A DNA stretch of 64,000 nt from Actinomycetes bacterium (GCA_021846325.1 JAJZBX010000010.1:1-64000); one strand, 5' to 3'. Counted from the first letter of the stretch, positions 1 to 9,480 are shown. Numbers and translations: made by a program. The notes: generated by a model not told the origin, from the letters alone.

Positions 1-126
1 TCGGTGAACCTCAATTGACACCAGATCACCGGTCTGGGAACATCAGAGATGGCCGGCACGGATTGAGGGACGAGGTGGTCCCTTACTCGTGGCGGAGGGG
101 TGGTCCCTTAACCCTGGCGGGTGACA
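1..126 (-). mobile_element. Putative terminus of an IS21-like element (rest lies outside the window)
   Basis: Two imperfect 21-bp direct repeats ggtggtcccttactcgtggcg (74-94) and ggtggtcccttaaccctggcg (99-119), then TGACA at 122-126 (5'-TGTCA on the minus strand). Multiple terminal repeats with TG/CA ends are typical of the IS21 family. No transposase visible in the window. Confidence 0.45.
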
Positions 127-1423
127 GTGAGCCGTATCGTCGTAGTTCTGACAACTTGGTCTTACCTCCCCTCCACGTCCAGCCACGGAGTGTGTCCCCG
201 CAGAGGTGGGATTACTCTCTTGCGTGCTGGCCCACCTAGCCAGATTGATGGCCGCGTTGAGGTCGCGGTCAATGCTGCGGTCACAGACCCCACAGTGAAA
301 CGTCCTGTCACCGAGGGGCAGCGTGACTTTTACCACCCCACACGATGAGCAGGTCTTTGATGAAGCAAAGAATGGATCGGCCTTCACCACTCGTGAGCCG
401 TACCAGGCGGCCTTGTACTCGAGTTGCCGGGTGAACTCACCCCAGGCGGCGTCACTGACGTGCTTGGCCAGCCTGTGGTTCTTTAGCATCCCCCTCACGT
501 TGAGGTCCTCAATGACGATGAGGTCGTAGTTCTTGGTGAGGTGCGTAGTGGTCTCGTGGATCAAGTTCTTGCGGGCGTTGGTGATGTCGGCGTGAATGCG
601 TTGCACCTGGGCGTTGGCGCTTCCACCGGTTCGATGGTGCGACGCCACCGCGGGGTCCCTGACGGCGTGAAGCTCGGCGCTGGGCCCGGGCCAGGCGCTG
701 TTCCTTCTTTTGGTAGTTCCGGGGGTTCGCCACACTGAGCACCCATTCGCCCTCAGGGGTGGCGCCGGTGTAGAGGGTCGAGATACCCACGTCGACACCA
801 ATAACCCGTTCGGGGCCGCGAACAACGCGGATCGTCCGGATGACCTCGACGCTAAAGGCCAGGTGGTACTGACCGCGGCGTTCTGAGATCGTGACCGAGG
901 TGACGCGGCCAGTGCCACGACTGAGGTGCCGGTGGAGCTTGCGCATTGACTCGTAGGTCTTTATCTCCCCGATGCGGCTCAGTCGTACGTGGTGGGAATC
1001 AACGAGCCGGGTCGCGCCACTCGCCACGGTGAAGGACTCGGCTCGCCCCTTGCGCTTGAACTTCGGGACCCGGGACCGTCCCTGATAGAAGTTGGTGAAG
1101 GCGCGGGCGAGGTGGAGTTGGGCGTAGTTGTAGGTTGACGACGAGTTCTCTTGGTACCACGCAGTAGCCTCGTGCCGGCGCTCGTACCAGAGTCGTTGGA
1201 GGTCGAGTTGGCGAGTACCGAGGTAGTGCTCGTTGGTGACCTCGAGGCCCGCCTCTTTGGCCACGCGAGCTTCTTCCCAGTTGTCCAGCACGAGCCCTAG
1301 GAGAAAGTTATGGCAGAACCGAGCCGCTCCCATGTGGCCCGCGAGTAACCGGCGTTGTTCGGGGGTGGGATCGAGCCGGTACGAGAATCCCTGGTGGATC
1401 TTGGTCGTTGCCGGCTCGGCCAT
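127..1423 (-). pseudogene. tnpB: TnpB (IS200/IS605-IS607 OrfB family RNA-guided nuclease), coding frame interrupted by a frameshift near 619
   Basis: N-terminal half MAEPATTKIHQGFSYRLDPTPEQ...GVDVGIST...NRWK in one frame and C-terminal half ANAQVQRIHADITNARKNL...IVIEDLNV...CSSCG..FHCGVCDRSIDRDLNAAINLAR in another. RuvC D/E/D motifs and zinc ribbon are all recognisable. Confidence 0.85.
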
Positions 1424-1539
1424 ACGTTCAGTATCGGCACCGGGTGTGACGTATTTGCCGTACTCCTCAACCAACCGACTTTGCCGTGGGGGGGGGGTAC
1501 GCTCTTTCTCTGTTAGGAAGATTTCTTTTGAGTGCCCAC

Positions 1540-1657
1540 CCCCCCGTGTGATTGAGTGGGGATTTAGTCGAGTGCCCGAAACGCCAAAACTCCTTGTGAA
1601 CACCGGAGTCTCTCCCGATTCAGACTCGACATAATCTCTACACAATCACACGGGGGG
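1540..1657. repeat. 118-bp MITE-like element with 34-bp imperfect terminal inverted repeats
   Basis: 1540-1573 CCCCCCGTGTGATTGAGTGGGGATTTAGTCGAGT versus reverse complement of 1624-1657 CCCCCCGTGTGATTGTGTAGAGATTATGTCGAGT; 29/34 identical, outer 15 bp perfect. Confidence 0.6.
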
Positions 1658-1669
1658 AGCGTTCAACTG

Positions 1670-2828
1670 TCATCGTGCTCGAGTCCTCGCTCGAAGCGTG
1701 AAATCCTGGTGGGCCAGACGCTGAGGTCGTCCGACACGGTCTGCAGAGATGTGCGCTGAGGTTCTCGTCGTGCGAAGTTCGGGACTGACTTCCTTGTAGG
1801 CGCGATGCTGGAGCAGGTGAAAAACCTCGCGGGCGATATGGCGCTTCAAATAGCGTGTGACATCGCGCTTGGTCGTGCCCTGCACGCTGCGCCGGGCCAG
1901 GTAGGTCTTGGTCTCCTCGTCGCTGGTCATCCCCACCATGGCAATGCGCCACAGCGCGTCGTTCGCCTGTCGGTCCCCCGATCGGTTGAGGTGATGACGG
2001 TTGGTCTGACCCGACGAGGCAAGGATCGGAGAGACCCCGCACATCGAAGCGAAGGCCGACTCCTTGCGCAGACGCTGGCAGTTGGATCCCGCGACGACGA
2101 GCAGGATCGAGGCCACGTCGACGCCCACCCCCTTGGCCGCGCGCAGCGCCGGGTTCGCCTCGTTGGTCAGCTCGTCGGGCAGTCTCGTCCGGTCGGCCAT
2201 CTCGTCGCTCAAATCCTCGTAGCGACGCGACAGCGTCTTGAGCGCCAGTCGGGTGGCCTCGTGGAGACTGCGGACATCCCCCGGACGGAACCTCCACGCA
2301 GTGGACCACCCGATCGACTGTCCTTGCGGGCAGTGACTCGCGAGGCGACGCCGGTGCGCTGACGATGAGGTCCCTGATCTGCAGTGCCAGGCGGGTCCAG
2401 GTGTCGCGAGCCGAGCAGAAGGCGACGCGCAGGACCCGGATCGATTCCACGATGTCGTCGTGGTCCTTGGGCACGACCGTGGTTTCGCCGTTGAGGGCCG
2501 CTCGGGCGGCCGCTTCGGCGTCGACCGGGTCGGCCTTGCCCCGTTGGCGGCGCATCTGACGGTTGGGGCGATTGACCTCGACGACCTCGACGCGGTTGTC
2601 CTGGAGGTAGCGAGCGAGGCCGACGCCGTAGGAACCAGTGCCCTCGACACCGACCCTTTCGAGCGTGCCGAAACTCTCCGGCCAGCGCCGCAGAGTCGCG
2701 TAGCCCCGCGCGTTGGCGTCAAAGATCGCCGTGTTGAGGATCTTGCCTCGCTCATCGACGACGGCTGCCACGTGGAAGTCCTTGTGGGTGTCAACCCCGC
2801 CGAACACGCGGAGTGGTTCTTTTGCCAT
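1670..2828 (-). pseudogene. IS110-family transposase (DEDD + transposase_20), interrupted by a frameshift near 2300
   Basis: Frame A: MAKEPLRVFGGVDTHKDFHVAAVVD...VGVEGTGSYG...RRQRGKADPVDAEAAARAAL. Frame B: TRLALKTLSRRYEDLSDEM...GVGVDVASILLVVAGSN...MCGVSPILASSGQTNRHHLNRSGDRQANDALWRI. Confidence 0.85.
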
Positions 2829-2833
2829 GATGG

Positions 2834-3080
2834 CTCTGCCTTCTTGATTGATGGGATGGCACCGCCGGCGGGTTTGCGGACAGGACACACAAGGCGTTTG
2901 TCAAAGCGCTTATCAAGTCAAGTCCGACCGGCCAGCTGGTGCATCCCCGGTAAGGAGTTGGGTCGACAAATCACTCATCCAGGCGCGAAGCCAGTCACAG
3001 ACATCGAGTCAGGCCCAACCCCTTGCCGGGGACCAAACCAGTATGTGTGTCACAGAGGTCGCCCAACATCAATGAAAAGG
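2834..3080 (-). ncRNA. Candidate IS110 upstream non-coding end / bridge RNA region
   Basis: Non-coding region directly upstream of the IS110 transposase, containing an 18/21 inverted repeat (2944-2964 and 3012-3032). Position matches bridge RNAs described for the IS110 group (e.g. IS621). Boundaries are approximate. Confidence 0.4.
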
Positions 3081-3250
3081 AACCCGCGTCAGTCGACTAT
3101 TACCCTGCAGCTGGGACGCCACCGTCGCGTCGCTCGTCTCAATATCCTGGATGTGAATTCCGTCGAATAGACCTTCATCCGACTCGTCTCGTCGGCGTAT
3201 GCGACATCGCAGCGTTGAGCCCGAGGATACCGTGGCATCGGAGGTTTCTA

Positions 3251-4108
3251 ATGTCTCGCTCATCGAAGCTGCGCCGGGTGTTGTTCGCAGCCGCTTTCTC
3301 CACGGCGCTCTTCGCAACGATGGCGAGCGCCAGTGCAGGAGCTGCGACGTTCTCGGCGTCTTCTGGAAATCTGCGTGCCACGTTCTCGTATACCGGGCAC
3401 TTTCCTCAGACTGAAAATGCACGACTCGTGATCACAGAGTCAAACAAGGTCCTCTACGACCGACCAGTCTCCTCGAAGTGGTGCGGTTCTCGATGTTGGC
3501 CTTTGCAGCTCACTGCACACAGCGCCGTTCTTCACCTTGTGCACTTGCAATCGAGTGGCCCGGCGTCAGTGGTACTCGGTCTTTACACCGGTGGCGCCCA
3601 TTGCTGCTCGATCGAGCAGGTGTTTTCGTTTGACGCACGCACCATGAGGTTTGAGAAGATCCAACACAACTTCGGCGATCCGGGCGTGCGAGTCGTTCCC
3701 ATTGGTCCAGACGCGAGCTCAGTCTTTTTGAGTGCGGACTCTTCGTTCGCGTACGCGTTCACGGACTACGCGGCGTCGGGCATGCCCATTGAGATTCTGA
3801 GCGTCTCACGGGGTCGCTTTATTGATGTGACGCGCTCTTTTCCAAACCTCATTGCTCGTGACGCAACAATGTGGCGTAACGCGTTTGATGAATCAGCCCG
3901 CAGCCACTACCAAGACACGGTTGGCCTCGCGGCGGCGTGGGCCGCGGATGAAGAACTGCTCGGACACGCCGCCGCGGTGAATCAGTTCCTTGCACGCCAA
4001 GCCGCCGCCGGACACCTCAACAGCTCGATTAGCCCCGAGGAGCCGAGTGGGCAGCGCTTCGTTGTCGCGCTGCAACGTTTTCTTCGCCAACACGGCTACG
4101 TGAAGTAG
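3251..4108 (+). CDS. Secreted hypothetical protein with signal peptide
   Basis: ORF from ATG 3251: MSRSSKLRRVLFAAAFSTALFATMASASAGAATFSASSGNLRATFSYTG...; no family recognised. Confidence 0.7.
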   Translation: MSRSSKLRRVLFAAAFSTALFATMASASAGAATFSASSGNLRATFSYTGHFPQTENARLVITESNKVLYDRPVSSKWCGSRCWPLQLTAHSAVLHLVHLQSSGPASVVLGLYTGGAHCCSIEQVFSFDARTMRFEKIQHNFGDPGVRVVPIGPDASSVFLSADSSFAYAFTDYAASGMPIEILSVSRGRFIDVTRSFPNLIARDATMWRNAFDESARSHYQDTVGLAAAWAADEELLGHAAAVNQFLARQAAAGHLNSSISPEEPSGQRFVVALQRFLRQHGYVK

Positions 4109-4554
4109 CTCCCACTCCACTTGCTGGTCACCCTGCGTGTCACGACCGGCTTGCAGTCACCGGCGAGAGAACTGCAGCAAGGTCGAGTTGAAATGAGGGG
4201 TGTGACTGCACACCGTGCGGATCAGAACTCGCCGGCCATCACCTCGAGGGTTTCGAGATTGCCCGCGCCGTCGAGTGAACTCGACTGCGCACGAACTTGG
4301 AGTGACCACAACACCGTCTGCTGACGGGGCCGAATTCTTGGCATTCGGTTCCATCACTGGCATCTTGGAATTCCCAGTGTGGGACGGAATCTTTTATCTG
4401 CAAACGGATCTGGTTATTCCGACGATCAGATTCCAACGGAGAGAAGTCCACGAGTTGACGAAAGTCGTCAAACCCAGCTGGCGTAGGGCACTGGTCACGC
4501 GCCGGAAGCACCTCTCCACACAGTTCTGGTGATTCTGACCACATACGTCGCATG

Positions 4555-4863
4555 CGCTGCGACGGCTCCCCGCCGGGTCTGCGCGCCCACGTCGAAGGCA
4601 TCGTCGCCAACCTGCGCAGTCCGAGCACCCAGAACATCCGGCGCGGCTTCTGTCGCGTCACGGGTCTGATCAAGACGACCCTGATGCTCGCCTTCGAGGT
4701 GAGCGGCCAACCTACGCCTGGTGCGCGAGTGGGCTGCGCACGGGCGAGAACTCTGACCCGCTCCACGAGCCCTTCCCCGAGGACTTGGGCTTCGAGGAGA
4801 TCGACGCTGAGGGCAACGTCTGGCCCGCGGCGACCGACGACCCCAGCCCACCGGGCAGCTAGC
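4555..4863 (+). pseudogene. Degenerate transposase-like remnant
   Basis: Conceptual translation needs frame changes: RCDGSPPGLRAHVEGIVANLRSPSTQNIRRGFCRVTGLIKTTLMLAFE, then AANLRLVREWAAHGREL in one frame and ENSDPLHEPFPEDLGFEEIDAEGNVWPAATDDPSPPGS* in another. Confidence 0.45.
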
Positions 4864-5067
4864 GCTACCTCGCTTCATCCCCGAGACCCGCGGGAAGGAA
4901 CACGTCGCGCAGGTCTCTCGCGTCCCGTTGGACGGTCTCGGCGGCACGTGGCGCTGCCGATCGGAATGCTTGCACGTCTGTTTCCGCTTCCGGAGTCTGA
5001 ATCTGGTCTCCTGGCACCGCGCCGCGACTTTCGTCACCCTATCGGTCCGACTTTCGTCAAGACCCCG

Positions 5068-5156
5068 TGGCGGAGGAGGTGGGATTTGAACCCACGGTAG
5101 GTTGCCCTACACACGATTTCCAATCGTGCCGATTCGGCCGCTCTCGCACTCCTCCG
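5068..5156 (-). tRNA. tRNA-Ser(GGA)
   Basis: Reverse complement cggaggagtgcgagagcggccgaatcggcacgattGGAaatcgtg...ggttcaaatcccacctcctccgcca; type II tRNA with variable arm and CCA. Confidence 0.93.
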
Positions 5157-5232
5157 ATAACCCGTTAGACCCAACGAGTACCGCGCAAGGCTAGCCGAGG
5201 TACCTGCGCAGTTGAGGCGGTAACCTGGACGC

Positions 5233-5364
5233 GCCGGAGTCGAGAGCGGTGGCTGGGTCCCGTGCGACGGTCGTTCGTGAATCGAGTCAGGGGTGGAAGC
5301 CAGCAGCTCTCAGCGGGTCAGACTGGGTGCCACGGATCGCCTGGCCACCGCTTTCGACTCCGGC
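5233..5364 (+). ncRNA. ffs: Signal recognition particle RNA (4.5S-like)
   Basis: Domain IV core GTCAGGggtGGAAGccAGCAGC; ends pair over about 21 bp (gccggagtcgagagcggtggc / gccaccgctttcgactccggc); immediately upstream of dnaX. Confidence 0.85.
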
Positions 5365-5393
5365 GTCGTACTGCCCCCCATTAGCATTCGGGC

Positions 5394-7091
5394 ATGACCG
5401 ACGCGACCACGCCCCCCTCGCTGGAGGGAGTGACCGCGCTCTATCGCCGGTTTCGACCCGGTCGCTTCGCGGAGTTGCGCGGTCAGGACCACGTCGTGCG
5501 AGCGTTGCAGGGGGCTGTTCGAAATGAACGCGTCGTGCACGCCTATTTGTTCTCCGGACCTCGTGGAACTGGCAAGACGACGGCCGCGCGCATCCTGGCT
5601 AAGGCACTGAACTGTGAGCACGCGCGCGATGGCGACGCGTGCGGTGTCTGTGCGAGTTGCGTGGCAATCTCGAAGGGCTCGTCCCTCGACGTTGTTGAGC
5701 TCGACGCGGCCTCTAACAATGGCGTTGACGATGTTCGCGAAATCACCGCCGGGGCGTGGCACGCCACGCCCGGTCGCTGGAAGGTCTACATCGTCGACGA
5801 GGTGCACCAGCTCTCGAAAGCCGCTTCGGCTGCGCTGCTCAAGACCCTTGAGGAGCCGCCGACGCACGTGGTCTTCGTCCTGGCGACGACGGACCCCCAC
5901 AAGGTCCTCCCGACGATTCGCTCACGAACCCAACACCTCGAGTTCCGACTTATCGCCGGCGACACGCTGTCGGGTTTGCTCCACGACATCGGTGGAGCGG
6001 CCGGCTTGGGGGTCGATGACGCAACGATTGACGCCGCCGTGCGGCTGGGCCGCGGTTCGGCACGTGACGCCCTGAGCGCCCTCGATCAGTTGATCGCGAC
6101 CGGATCACTCGCCGACGCGCTGCCACGTTTCGACGACGTCTTTGCGGCGCTCGACGCGGGTGATGCGGCCGGTGCGATGGCCGCACTCGGCGGGCTGTCA
6201 CGTGAGGGGTGGGATCCCGAACAACTCGCCGCGGGGCTCGCCGGCGACGTCCGCCAGATGTTCCTGCTCCAAGTCGCCCCGTCCGTCGCCGACGCGGTGG
6301 ACGAGGATCGCAATCGGCTGGTGGCCTGGGGCGAGCGCTACGGTCTCGCGCGGACCGTGCGCATCCTCGAGACCGTGGGTCGCGCGATGCGCGACATGAA
6401 GAGTGCTCCCGACAAGAACGTGGTCTTGGAGATTGCGTTGGTGCGTCTGGCCCGACCCGACCTCGACCACTCCATCGATGCGCTCGACGAGCGCGTGACG
6501 CGACTCGAGCGTCAGACCGTTGCGCCGCCCACGGTGGTTGCGCCGTCGCCGCTCAAACCAATCGGAACGATCCCGACCACAACCACCGATCCCCCCATCA
6601 TCGAGACGTCCGGCGTGCCGGTGGGCGAGTCAGGTGCTCGCGCCGCCGCGCCAGTGGCGCACGCCGAAGTGCACGCCGTGCCCCTTGACGCCGATGACCT
6701 GGTCGACCGCTTTTTGCACCGCGTGATACCGCGCACGTCGCGCGCGGCCCAGTTGCTACTGCGCAGTGCCCAGGTACGCTCATTCGACGGCGCGCGCCTC
6801 GTGCTCGCGGTGCCTAGTGATGAGCTTCGCCAGAACACCGAACTGATTCAGCAGGGATTGCGCGGCGCGCTCGAGCACGAGTTTCGGTGCTCCATCGACG
6901 TGCGGTGGGAGGTCGACCGGTCACTGTCAACGGATGCCGCCACGAGCGTTGCGGCCCGCCGGCCAGACGCGACGAGCAACGCCGACGACGGGGACGAGGT
7001 GGCCGACACCGACGTCGTCGTGGCGGTGGTTGACTCGGTCGGCGAGCACTTGATCACCGAGATGTTTCCCGGTGCTGAAGAGGTATCGTGA
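5394..7091 (+). CDS. dnaX: DNA polymerase III subunit gamma/tau
   Basis: LYRRFRPGRFAELRGQDHVVRAL...FSGPRGTGKTTAARILAKALNCE; zinc Cys cluster; VDEVHQLSKAASAALLKTLEEPP. Confidence 0.97.
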   Translation: MTDATTPPSLEGVTALYRRFRPGRFAELRGQDHVVRALQGAVRNERVVHAYLFSGPRGTGKTTAARILAKALNCEHARDGDACGVCASCVAISKGSSLDVVELDAASNNGVDDVREITAGAWHATPGRWKVYIVDEVHQLSKAASAALLKTLEEPPTHVVFVLATTDPHKVLPTIRSRTQHLEFRLIAGDTLSGLLHDIGGAAGLGVDDATIDAAVRLGRGSARDALSALDQLIATGSLADALPRFDDVFAALDAGDAAGAMAALGGLSREGWDPEQLAAGLAGDVRQMFLLQVAPSVADAVDEDRNRLVAWGERYGLARTVRILETVGRAMRDMKSAPDKNVVLEIALVRLARPDLDHSIDALDERVTRLERQTVAPPTVVAPSPLKPIGTIPTTTTDPPIIETSGVPVGESGARAAAPVAHAEVHAVPLDADDLVDRFLHRVIPRTSRAAQLLLRSAQVRSFDGARLVLAVPSDELRQNTELIQQGLRGALEHEFRCSIDVRWEVDRSLSTDAATSVAARRPDATSNADDGDEVADTDVVVAVVDSVGEHLITEMFPGAEEVS

Positions 7092-7690
7092 ACTACCCCG
7101 CGCCCTTGCAGGCAGTCGTCGACGAACTGGGGCGATTTCCCGGCGTTGGTCCGAAGTCGGCTCAGCGCATCGCGTTCTGGCTGTTGCGTCAACCCGCCGA
7201 AGACGTCGCAAGATTGGCGCGATCCCTCGATGACATGAAGACGAAGTTGGCCCTCTGCGAGCGGTGCTGCAACGTCGCCGAATCGGGTGGGCTGTGTCCG
7301 ATCTGCGCCGACCCGCGCCGTGACCAGACGATCGTGTGCGTGGTGGAGAGTCCTCCCGACGTGGTGGCGGTTGAGCGTTCAGGCGCGTTTCACGGCACCT
7401 ATCACGTTTTGCACGGCGTGTTGAATCCGCTCGATGGGGTGACCCCAGACCGGTTACGGATTCAGGAGCTGCTCGCACGTCTGCGAGGTCCGGTCAAGGA
7501 GGTCATCCTCTGTTTCAACTCCAACGTGGAGGGCGACGCGACGGCCATGTACCTCAGTCGCCTGCTCAGTGTGCCGGGCCTCGTTGTCTCCCAACCCGCG
7601 AGCGGTCTGCCGGTCGGCGGGGATCTGGAGTTCGCAGACGATCTCACGCTGGGCCGGGCGATTGACGGCCGTCACGTCCTAATCCAGTAG
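7088..7690 (+). CDS. recR: Recombination mediator RecR
   Basis: LQAVVDELGRFPGVGPKSAQRIAFWLL; CERCCN...CPIC zinc finger; Toprim VCVVESPPDVVAVE. Overlaps the dnaX end. Confidence 0.97.
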   Translation: MNYPAPLQAVVDELGRFPGVGPKSAQRIAFWLLRQPAEDVARLARSLDDMKTKLALCERCCNVAESGGLCPICADPRRDQTIVCVVESPPDVVAVERSGAFHGTYHVLHGVLNPLDGVTPDRLRIQELLARLRGPVKEVILCFNSNVEGDATAMYLSRLLSVPGLVVSQPASGLPVGGDLEFADDLTLGRAIDGRHVLIQ

Positions 7691-7770
7691 AGCGCGGACT
7701 TCTCGGGCCCGACGTCGCCGATTGCCTACGCGGCTGGCCGCGGCGCCCCAAGGTCGGGCAGACTAGCGCC

Positions 7771-8289
7771 GTGCGCTACCTCACCGTCGTGCGACACGCC
7801 AAGGCCGTCCCCGCACCGGCCGGAGGGCCCGACGTCGACCGGCCGCTCGCGGCACGAGGACGCGACCAGTGCGCGACCCTGCGCGTGTGGGCCACCGATC
7901 CGTCGTCCCTGGGCGCCTACGGTCCCGCGATGGCGCTGGTGAGTGCGGCCGCGCGCACGCGCGAGACGTTCGAGCGGGCCTTCGACGGGACCCCGTTCAT
8001 CCTCGGCTACGAGCTGAGTTCGCTGATCTACAACGGCGCTCGAGACGTGACGGCCGAAGACGTCCTCATCGAGTTGGCCGCGATTGACCCGGTGACGTCG
8101 TCGCTGCTCGTGGTCGCCCACAATCCCACGGTGCACGAGCTCGTACTCACCCTCGCGCTACGCGCACCGAAGGAGTTGCGCAACGGCCGGTATCCCCTAG
8201 CGGGCGCCTACGTGCTCGCGTTGGCCGACGACCGGCCCATCGGGCTCGGCCGTCTCGAAGTCATCGATCGATACGTGCCGCTCGACTAG
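7771..8289 (+). CDS. Histidine phosphatase family protein (SixA-like)
   Basis: MRYLTVVRHAKAVPAPAGGPDVDRPLAARGRDQC with RHxK motif; VVAHNPTVHEL. Confidence 0.85.
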   Translation: MRYLTVVRHAKAVPAPAGGPDVDRPLAARGRDQCATLRVWATDPSSLGAYGPAMALVSAAARTRETFERAFDGTPFILGYELSSLIYNGARDVTAEDVLIELAAIDPVTSSLLVVAHNPTVHELVLTLALRAPKELRNGRYPLAGAYVLALADDRPIGLGRLEVIDRYVPLD

Positions 8290-8301
8290 GCCCTAGCTCG
8301 G

Positions 8302-9480
8302 CTAGCGCGAGCGCAGAATGGCCGCGTCACCCTGACCGCCGCCACCGCAGAGCGCGACCGCCGCGACGCCGCCGCCGCGCCGGCGAAGTTCGATCAGGGC
8401 GCTGAGGGCGATTCGGGTGCCCGACATGCCAACCGGATGACCGAGCGCGATCGCGCCGCCGTTGACGTTGATCTTGCGCTCGTCGAGACCAAGGTCATCG
8501 GCTGAGGCGAGTCCGACCGCCGCGAACGCCTCGTTGATCTCGTAGAGGTCCAAGCCTCGCGGATCGACGTTGGCGCGCTCGGCGGCTTTAGCGATGGCTC
8601 GTGAGGGCTGGGTCAGCAGTGAGGGGTCTGGTCCGGCCACCTGGCCGTAGCCGATGAGCTCGCCGATCGGCGCCAGACCGAGTTGGGCCGCGCGCTCGGC
8701 CGACATCACGAGGACCGCCGCCGCACCGTCGGAGATCTGCGACGCGTTCCCGGCGGTGATGGTGCCCCCGTTCTCGAAGGCGCCGCGTAGCTTGGCGAGC
8801 GACTCGACGGTCGTCTCAGCCCGAACGCCCTCGTCGGTATCGACGACGAGGGGTTCGCCGCGCCGCTGGGGAACCGACACCGGAACGATCTCCTCGGCGA
8901 ACCGGCCGGACTTGATCGCGGCGGCGGCCAGCTCGTGGCTCCGCGCCGAGAACTCGTCCTGGCGCGCCCTCGAGATCCGACCGCCGTTGTAGCGTTCCGT
9001 GGCCAGGCCCATCGCGCACTGGTCGAAGGCGCACGTCAAGCCGTCGAACATCATCGAGTCGACGACGGTCTGATCTCCGATGCGGTAGCCGGCGCGCGCG
9101 TTGGGCAACAGATACGGCGCGTTGGTCATCGACTCCATGCCGCCGGCGACCACGACGTCGGCGTCGCCGGCGCGAATCATGAGGTCGGCGAGGTAGATGG
9201 TCTGCAGGCCCGATAGGCAGACTTTGTTGATGGTCGTGGCGTGCACCGTCATCGGCACGCCAGCCTTCGCCGCGGCCTGGCGCGCGGTGATCTGGCCCTG
9301 GCCGGCCTGGATCACCTGACCCATCAAGACGGCGTCGATCGTCGCCGGGTCCAGGCCAACGCGATCCAGCACCCCGCGAATCGCGGCGCCGCCCAGATCC
9401 TGGGCACTGAGGCTCGCGAAGCCCCCGGCTAGTTTGGCGATCGCGGTACGCGTACCGGCGACGATGACGCTGTTGGACAT
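8302..9480 (-). CDS. Acetyl-CoA C-acetyltransferase (thiolase)
   Basis: [30 protein letters not shown]...[12 protein letters not shown]...[12 protein letters not shown]...[20 protein letters not shown]...[11 protein letters not shown]. Confidence 0.93.
   Translation of the reverse strand: MSNSVIVAGTRTAIAKLAGGFASLSAQDLGGAAIRGVLDRVGLDPATIDAVLMGQVIQAGQGQITARQAAAKAGVPMTVHATTINKVCLSGLQTIYLADLMIRAGDADVVVAGGMESMTNAPYLLPNARAGYRIGDQTVVDSMMFDGLTCAFDQCAMGLATERYNGGRISRARQDEFSARSHELAAAAIKSGRFAEEIVPVSVPQRRGEPLVVDTDEGVRAETTVESLAKLRGAFENGGTITAGNASQISDGAAAVLVMSAERAAQLGLAPIGELIGYGQVAGPDPSLLTQPSRAIAKAAERANVDPRGLDLYEINEAFAAVGLASADDLGLDERKINVNGGAIALGHPVGMSGTRIALSALIELRRRGGGVAAVALCGGGGQGDAAILRSR

Noticed and set aside
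88-98. CGTGGCGGAGG at 88-98 also occurs at 5066-5076 in the tRNA-Ser 3' end, a possible att-like direct repeat bounding the first 5 kb
   Set aside because: Only 11 bp, GC-rich, and the left copy lies inside an IS21-like terminal repeat; no integrase gene is visible. Probably coincidence.
1488-1497. G10 homopolymer near tnpB considered as a G-quadruplex regulatory element
   Set aside because: A single uninterrupted G-run with no four-tract pattern; more likely slippage-prone sequence.
4239-5037. Minus-strand ORFs 4239-4766 and 4495-5037 as genuine genes
   Set aside because: No recognisable domains and arginine-rich shadow-frame composition; the plus-strand remnant explains the region better.
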